A stretch of 64,000 bases of DNA from assembly GCF_945859685.1 (NCBI RefSeq), contig NC_079149.1, positions 58,298,991 to 58,362,990 of the forward strand, written 5' to 3'. Positions 57,875 through 64,000 of this stretch are shown here, piece by piece. The notes beneath the pieces are model-generated. The model worked only from the letters and a program-made list of their open reading frames with translations, ran no database searches and was not told where the DNA came from. The stretch's first letter is position 1; every line of letters starts with the position of its first letter. The position numbers were made by a program, and so were the translations under genes. The stretch comes from Eupeodes corollae. Its lineage: Eukaryota; Arthropoda; Insecta; Diptera; Syrphidae.

Positions 57875-59889
57875 ATGGTGGTTTTAGCTTCCATAATTGT
57901 AGAACTTGTTGTTCTGCAAGGATTCGTCGCACAAACCAAAACTATTCTACCTGAAGCAATAACATACGCAGTTGCCAATTCCTTCAACAACACTGCTGAT
58001 TTGGTTCATGTGGTCATTGAAACTAGCGATGATAATAATATCCTTGATTTTCGGGACGATGTTGACAATCTTCTGGGAGATAATGTTTGGTCCTTTCGAT
58101 TACAAATTGATATTAACAACAAAAATAGCAGACTCGCAAGCGATCACAATCTTTGGTTTATCGATTCCTACGAAGCTTTTCGGTAAGTATTTCCTCACAT
58201 TAGATATATGTACATATGTAGTAAAAATATTCTGTTTCAAAGCGGCTTTTTACACTAATCGAAAATTACCACAGAGACTCACAGCTTTTCCTTATCATTG
58301 TTTTGAAATATGCATGTTCTGTTCGAAAGCATTTATTTGTGATGGAACTAATCTTCTCAGATTTGCTAAGACTGATGATAGCTAACGTTAACATTATGAT
58401 TGAAACAGCTTCAAGAGAAGTTTCCTTTTACACCTTCTATCCATATCAGGAGTTTGCATGCCGATCGGCAAAACCTTTCAAAATCTACAAGTTTCATCGA
58501 AATAGGTTAAGGAATAGCAATATATCACTATTTCCAGCCAAAGCCAATAATTTGCATAAATGTTCCCTTCGATTGAAAACCAGAAACCGTGTTATCCTCA
58601 ACTTGGAAAAGTTTGAGGTCTTTGGCTTAGAAGCTTTAATTGCAACTGAGTTGGCTTCTAGAATGAATTTTACATATGACTTATTCAGAGCTTATGATAA
58701 GGAACGTGTTTTACCTGAAGCAAATTCTAGTAAACCTCATCAGACGGTAAGAAATATTTTTTTTTTAAAATAAACTTCACTTGATTTTAAAATCATATTT
58801 GCAGCTGAAAAACGGTGAAATTGATTTTATTGTTGGACTGTATTCCAATAACGTTAATATTAACCATTTTCTTTCAAAAAGCGTCACGTACTTAATGTCT
58901 CACACAATCATTGCTTTTCGATATCAACCTGATGCTCTTCACAACTATGATTGGCTTCTATTTCCATTTGATTTTGGGACTTGGATTTACACATTATTGT
59001 TAATTCTTGTTATCAGTGGAGGCGTATTCTATGTTAAGAAAAACAAACTTCTCCTGAAAGTGGTACATCTTGAGTATGTGGGACTTCTTGAAATATTGGC
59101 TGTTTCTATTGGATCATCTGTTCGATACGTGCCAAAGAAAAACAGTCTAAGGTTTATTTTCTTTGTATTTAGCTTTGGAACTTTGGTTTTACGGACGGCT
59201 TATTTGGGTAAACTTTTTGACGCATATCGAGGAATGAGAATATCAAAACACCATCTTGATTTCGAACAGTTGTTAGCTGAAAACTACACAATCTATTCGC
59301 ATCCCTACTATGCAGTATTTATAAATGAGCTTAAAACGAAAGGAGGAAACAGTCGTTACGTAACTCTAGGTGAATTTGAGAACTTAAGAACACATAGCAA
59401 AACTGTTAGGAAATATGCAATTTTCACCACGTTCCTAGAATTTTATAGTGCATTTTCTTCTGAGAATCGTAATGATTGGATTTTTGAGAACAAATATGCA
59501 TGTACTTCCCACAACATTCAATTCTGGTTCCAAGAATTAATGAAATTATACAAAGATTGGAAGAATCAGGAGTTTTACATCAAATTAGAAAAAACTATGA
59601 TATCATGCATTATTACGGCGCTTCTGTAGGAAAATTTGGAGAAAAATCTTCAACCAATCAAGATAAAGCGTTAAATTTTGAACGGTTTTCTTTTGCATTT
59701 TACTCGTTTATTGCATTGAATGCTTTTGCATGCTTCGTATTTATCATGGAACTTTGTATGCCACTGTTAGGATTCAAGAATCAGCATTATAAAAAAGGGA
59801 TGTTTAATTCAGGAGTTTTTGTATATAGAATAGTAAGACAGTTTGTAATAGATTTAAGTGTTTCTATTAGTAATGCAATTTTGTACTAA
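57875..59889 (+). pseudogene. IR-4: ionotropic receptor paralogue of IR-3, probably a pseudogene
   Basis: The exons correspond to those of IR-3: 57875-58182 (an in-frame ATG also exists at 57866), about 58242-58746, and 58805-59889. Motifs match closely (CSLRLKTRNRVILN, LKNGEIDFIVG, LRTAYLGKLFDAYRG, LLAENYTIYSH). Two lesions are visible. At the intron 1 acceptor IR-3 has CAAGGCGG and IR-4 has CAAAGCGG, which moves the AG one base downstream and shifts the frame to an early stop. Near 59485 a 13-nt deletion relative to IR-3 shifts the frame again, before MYFPQHSILVPRINEI. After the last membrane helix the frame also runs about 40 codons beyond the IR-3 end. A correction in another haplotype or an assembly error remains possible. 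Confidence 0.8.
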
Positions 59890-60322
59890 ATTTCAACTTT
59901 TTGACTTTGATTTTAACTCTTTATTAAAATAGCCATACAATATAAAAAGCGAGTTTTTAAAATAAACTATCCATCTATTATTTCACTATTTAATACCACA
60001 ATTTATTTTGTGTATTATTTCCTATTTTTTGTTATGCGTATTAAATTTAAGTATATAAAATAAATAAACGCTGGCTTTTATATTCAGCACTAACGCTAAG
60101 GTTAAACAAATAGCTACACTAAAGGTACTCAGTTGAAGTTTTGCAGCTGAAATTTTTGAGGAATAAAATACAAACATTTTCCCAAACAGTGCGAAGTAAA
60201 ACCGACTTTTTACAACATCTTCAGACTTTTATAAAACTCGTCTAGCTTGTTAGGCTAACCAAATGAACTTACAAATTTCGTTGAAAGAATAGGATTTTGA
60301 TTTATATCTTGACTAACATTAG
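59890..60322. other. Spacer between IR-4 and a LINE
   Basis: AT-rich; contains ATTAAA at about 59923, a possible polyadenylation signal for the IR-4 locus. Nothing else was recognised. Confidence 0.35.
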
Positions 60323-62817
60323 GTGTGTAGAGAAATTAGACTACCTTATAATTCTTTCGAAATTGATCAGATTTGTATTTGTGTAGATTTATATATCCAA
60401 TCTTTTAAATGTATTCATTTATATATTTTCGTATCATATATCCCACCTTCATCTCAAAATCTCTTGTATGAGTCTCACATTAAAAATATTGTAGAAATTG
60501 CTAATGATAAAGATGAAAATTGTTATTTTGTAGTTGTTGGTGATTTTAACTTGCCTAATATTAATTGGAAATTCTCAGATGATGAAAAGCAATTATTTTC
60601 TTATAATGTTGTCAAAGATTATGAATATAATGTTATTGATAGTTTATCAGCCTTAAATATGTATCAAATTAACAATATTCCTAATTCTATTGGTCGTATT
60701 TTGGATTTAATTTTTATTGATAATTTCCTTGAAACTCAATGTAATGAACCATCTTATGAAATGTTAGAAAATAGCATTCATCACAATGCAGTTGAAATAA
60801 TTTTTAATTTTTCAGTTTTAAATGAATCTAAATCTAAAAATAATTCACAATTGTATGATTTCAAAAAAGCTGATTATGATTCCATAAAAACTTATTTAAA
60901 CACAGTAGATTGGCAACAAATCTTAAGCAGTAAAGATACTAAACAAGCTTTTACTCTGTTTCGGAACATTTTAGATTCATCGGTTTCTTCTTACGTTCCT
61001 AAAAAAACTTTATTTTAAAATTCAAATAAACCTATTTGGTTCAACAAAAGTATATCAAGACTGAAAAATGTCATGAATAAATTTAAGAAAATTAAAAAAT
61101 CTTCAATTCATTTAAATGAACAGTTCAAACAAATAAGAAGGGAGTATGAGTTTTTGAAAAAAAATTTATACAAGCAATACATCTCGTCTGTTGAATCAAA
61201 TATTAAGAATAACACTAAGAGTTTTTGGTCATTTATTAACACGAAAAGAAACTCAACTGGGATTCCATCTAGCATGACTTATAATAATGTGTTGTCCGAT
61301 GATATTAATATAATTTGCAATAACTTCGCGTCGTTCTTTCAATCTAATTTTATAAATCTCAAATTAGACTATGCTAACTCAATAAATTCAGATCCTATGG
61401 TTGATCTTGGTAATTTGCAGTTATCTATAGATAATGTCTTACAAGTACTTTTATCTCTTGAAAACAATTTCTCTATTTCACCAGACAATATTCCACCAAT
61501 TCTTTTAAAAACTTGTGCTACAACATGGTTTCTTAAAAGGTAGAACCACTACTACAAACTTATCAATATTTTCAAATTTTTGTCTATCACAGATGGAAAT
61601 GCGTTCTCAAGTCGACACTATTTACACTGATTTTTCAAAGGCTTTCGACCGCGTTCAACATAGTGGTCTCTTAAAGAAACTAGAGATATATGGATTTCAC
61701 TCTCAGCTCCTAATGTGGATAAAGAGCTATTTAGTAGGTAGGAAACAGGTGGTAAAAATTGATAATGCCTTGTCTAAGGAAATTATAAATTTTTCGGGTG
61801 TTCCTCAAGGTAGTCACCTTGGACCACTTCTTTTCATCATTTTTATTAACGACTTACCTCTGCATCTTACTTTTTCTAAATGTCTTCTATTTGCTGACGA
61901 TTTGAAAATATTCAGTTCCATAAATTCACTTAACGATGCAAATAAAGTTCAAATTGATTTAAATAATTTAATTAAATGGTGTAATATCAATGGGCTATAT
62001 TTTAACAATAAGAAATGTAGTGTTGTGACATTTTCTAGAAATCACAGTCCATTATATTATAATAATTATATAATTATTATCTTCTACAAAGACTTGATAG
62101 CCATAAGGATCTAGGCGTAATCTTCGATTCTAAAATGAATTTCTCAAATCACATAGACCATGCGATCTCAAAAGCAAACGCTATGCTAGGGTTTGTTTTT
62201 CGAAATTCAAAAGATTTCGAAGACCCCTATACATTAAAAGCTCTTTATTCTAGTCTCGTCCGACCACATTTAGAATATTGTACTGTTATATGGAGTCCCT
62301 TTACCGCGTCTAGCATTTGTCGTATAGAAAGAGTTCAAAAAAGGTTCACAAAGTTTGCCTTACGAAAAATATATGGTTATTCAAATGTTCCATCTTATGA
62401 GACGAGGTGTATTTTAATTGACCTAAAACCTCTTGCGCAGAGAAGAAAATTAAACTCAATACTTTTTGCTTTTGATGTCTTGAATTTTAATATTGACTGT
62501 CCAGTTTTGTTATCTATGTTTTTTATTTATGCGCCTTCTAGAAACTTGCGCCCTCGTGACTGTGATTTCCTAAATGTTCCTTACAGTACTAGCTATGCTA
62601 AGTATAATCCTATCACAAGAGCTTGTATGGATTTTATTGAATATGATTTTGCAATTGATTTTAATATTAATAGAAATGTTTTGAAAAATATATTAGTAAA
62701 TTTGTTATAATGCTATAAGTAAATTATGTATTTTATTTTTATGTTATGTATCATATAATTATTAGTCTAAATGGAGTGTGTAACTTTTAAGACGAATATA
62801 AAAAAAAAAAAAAAAAA
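60323..62817 (+). mobile_element. Non-LTR retrotransposon D, 5' truncated, inactive, poly-A tailed
   Basis: The element starts within the endonuclease: FVSYIPPSSQN, VVVGDFNLPNINW and a late NSIHHNAVEI in place of SDH. TAA 61016-61018 interrupts the frame. The linker (TKSFWSFINTKRNSTGIPSS) is followed by SISPDNIPPILLKTC. A deletion near 61520 removes the first RT blocks and joins to QHGFLKGRTTTTNL in another frame. Then come YTDFSKAFDRVQ, SGVPQGSHLGPLLFIIFIND and an intact LLFADDLKIF. Another frameshift near 62090 leads to KDLGVIFDSKMNFS and LVRPHLEYCTVIWSP, up to TAA near 62708. The tail is poly-A (about 62801-62817). Jockey/CR1 group; relics at 10109 and 55335 look like the same family. Confidence 0.85.
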
Positions 62818-64000
62818 TAAAAATCATTTCAACAAAACCAACATTTTACTACTGTATTTCGCTTAACTTGGTTTTCGAAAGTTCTTTTGTCATCGATAAG
62901 TGTTAATTGCTCAAAATCTTGACAGAAAAACGAAAACTAGGAACAATATTTTGGTCAGTATTGATTACTACCGACTTTTTTGCTGCGACAAATAGGAACT
63001 ATTTGAGTCATTCCTAAAAAAATTGAAACTCGAGATTTAATCAAATATGACTTTGCCACGTTAGAGAATCTGATAAAAATATGGGTCTGGCGATTCCATC
63101 TTGTCGCCTGTCTAACTGTTCTCGCCCCTATAGCCTAAACCTATTGGTTTATTGAGTTCAACTTTGGCCCTTGCAATGTTTTAGTAATAATTGATGACCA
63201 AAAATGTTTCTATTTTTATTTTTAAACATATACATTTATAATGTACTAACCTGTATTTTCCGATTCTAAATAACACAATACAACTATTCCATAATCAAAA
63301 CAAAACTAAAACTTATTTATTATTTCTTCAATAACAATCTCAATAACAATTAAATGCTTTGCAACTTTTATCAATATGATACAGTGTATCTCCTACTGAC
63401 AAGGTCGCCACACATACGTACACTAAAATTTATTTTTCAAAATTCGATTGCTCAAAAATCGGTAAAAATTTTTTTAAAATATGTGCCAAATTATTAAATA
63501 GACTCTTTCGATACAGAAGAGAGTGCTGTATTTTTTGTATCTAAAAAATAAATACCATTGTTTGTGAATTTCTTTAATAGTAGCTTTTATAAAAACCATA
63601 ATATAAAACCTCATCTTTAATATGCATAAGTTGATTGCATCAGGCAACAACTTCATTCATATTATCTTGGATGCTATTATAATGGTTTTTCAATAAATGG
63701 TTTCAATAGACTGCTTTTTGGACAGCAGACACTTTTAAAACTGTTATATTTTGTTATATTACAAGTTCAAACAATCAAGAATATTTTAAAGATACACGTT
63801 TCACAAAACAGTTGTAAATTTTCACTATACAAGTAGTGAACATTGGGCTTGCACTCTCTCGCCTCTACCGAATAACATAATTTCACAAGAATCAGAAGTT
63901 CTCCTTATAAATTATAGCAAATACATGACACAGGGGGATGGAGTCTACACCAAGCGGACAATTTCAAGTTATTGATATCATTAGTTTTGTGTATTCATTT
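62818..64000. other. Right edge: intergenic DNA with IR-upstream-like repeat
   Basis: No gene was found. The last 133 bp (63868-64000) repeat 47399-47540, which lies about 1 kb before IR-2. In addition 63800-63845 (CACGTTTCACAAAACAGTTG) resembles the IR-4 upstream sequence near 57128. A further receptor gene may therefore follow outside the window. Confidence 0.5.

Noticed and set aside
1..64000. A novel defence, toxin or biosynthetic system
   Set aside because: Apart from the receptor genes, every coding stretch I could read is mobile-element derived; no evidence for such a system was found.

Overview
This is AT-rich, intron-bearing animal DNA, most probably from a fly (Diptera). Host genes of a type seen in insects (divergent ionotropic receptors, IRs) sit in a sea of transposable elements typical of insects: non-LTR retrotransposons, mariner and pogo DNA transposons, a tRNA-derived SINE, and a foldback-like repeat family. 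I cannot fix the species. No bacterial gene, CRISPR array, rRNA gene or functional tRNA gene was seen. There is one 200-base N gap (9909-10108).

Host genes. The only host genes I can support are four members of one divergent IR family, each with three exons and the same intron positions (intron 1 after the second base of an Arg codon, intron 2 between codons). IR-1 is on the minus strand (31927-33843). IR-2 (48440-50372), IR-3 (52899-54835) and IR-4 (57875-59889) are on the plus strand. IR-1, IR-2 and IR-3 have open spliced frames (598, 602 and 605 aa). IR-4 is a close duplicate of IR-3, including its upstream region, but carries a shifted splice acceptor and a 13-nt deletion and looks like a pseudogene. 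A repeat of IR-2 upstream DNA at the right edge suggests that the array goes on beyond the window.

Mobile DNA. The left 6 kb holds a pogo-like element (427-1179), a foldback-like element (1391-3709) and a 1164-bp tandem duplication (3567-5894). A CR1/Jockey-group retrotransposon at 13821-17567 ends in a 630-bp hexanucleotide array. Mariner relics and a Jockey-like relic are entangled at 21763-24140. A Jockey-group LINE is present twice: a 5'-truncated dead copy with clear target-site duplications (27234-29118), and a longer copy (35750-40121) inserted in an antisense mariner that lies on both sides of it. At 41547-46697 an RTE-clade LINE sits inside a foldback-like palindrome, next to a SINE whose 3' end resembles the tail of that RTE. 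A further LINE (60323-62817) follows IR-4.

How it fits together. The receptors belong to chemosensory gene families that evolve by tandem duplication and loss. The surrounding repeats (foldback arms, palindromes, LINEs) are plausible substrates for the local duplications and inversions, including the inverted orientation of IR-1, but that link is inference.
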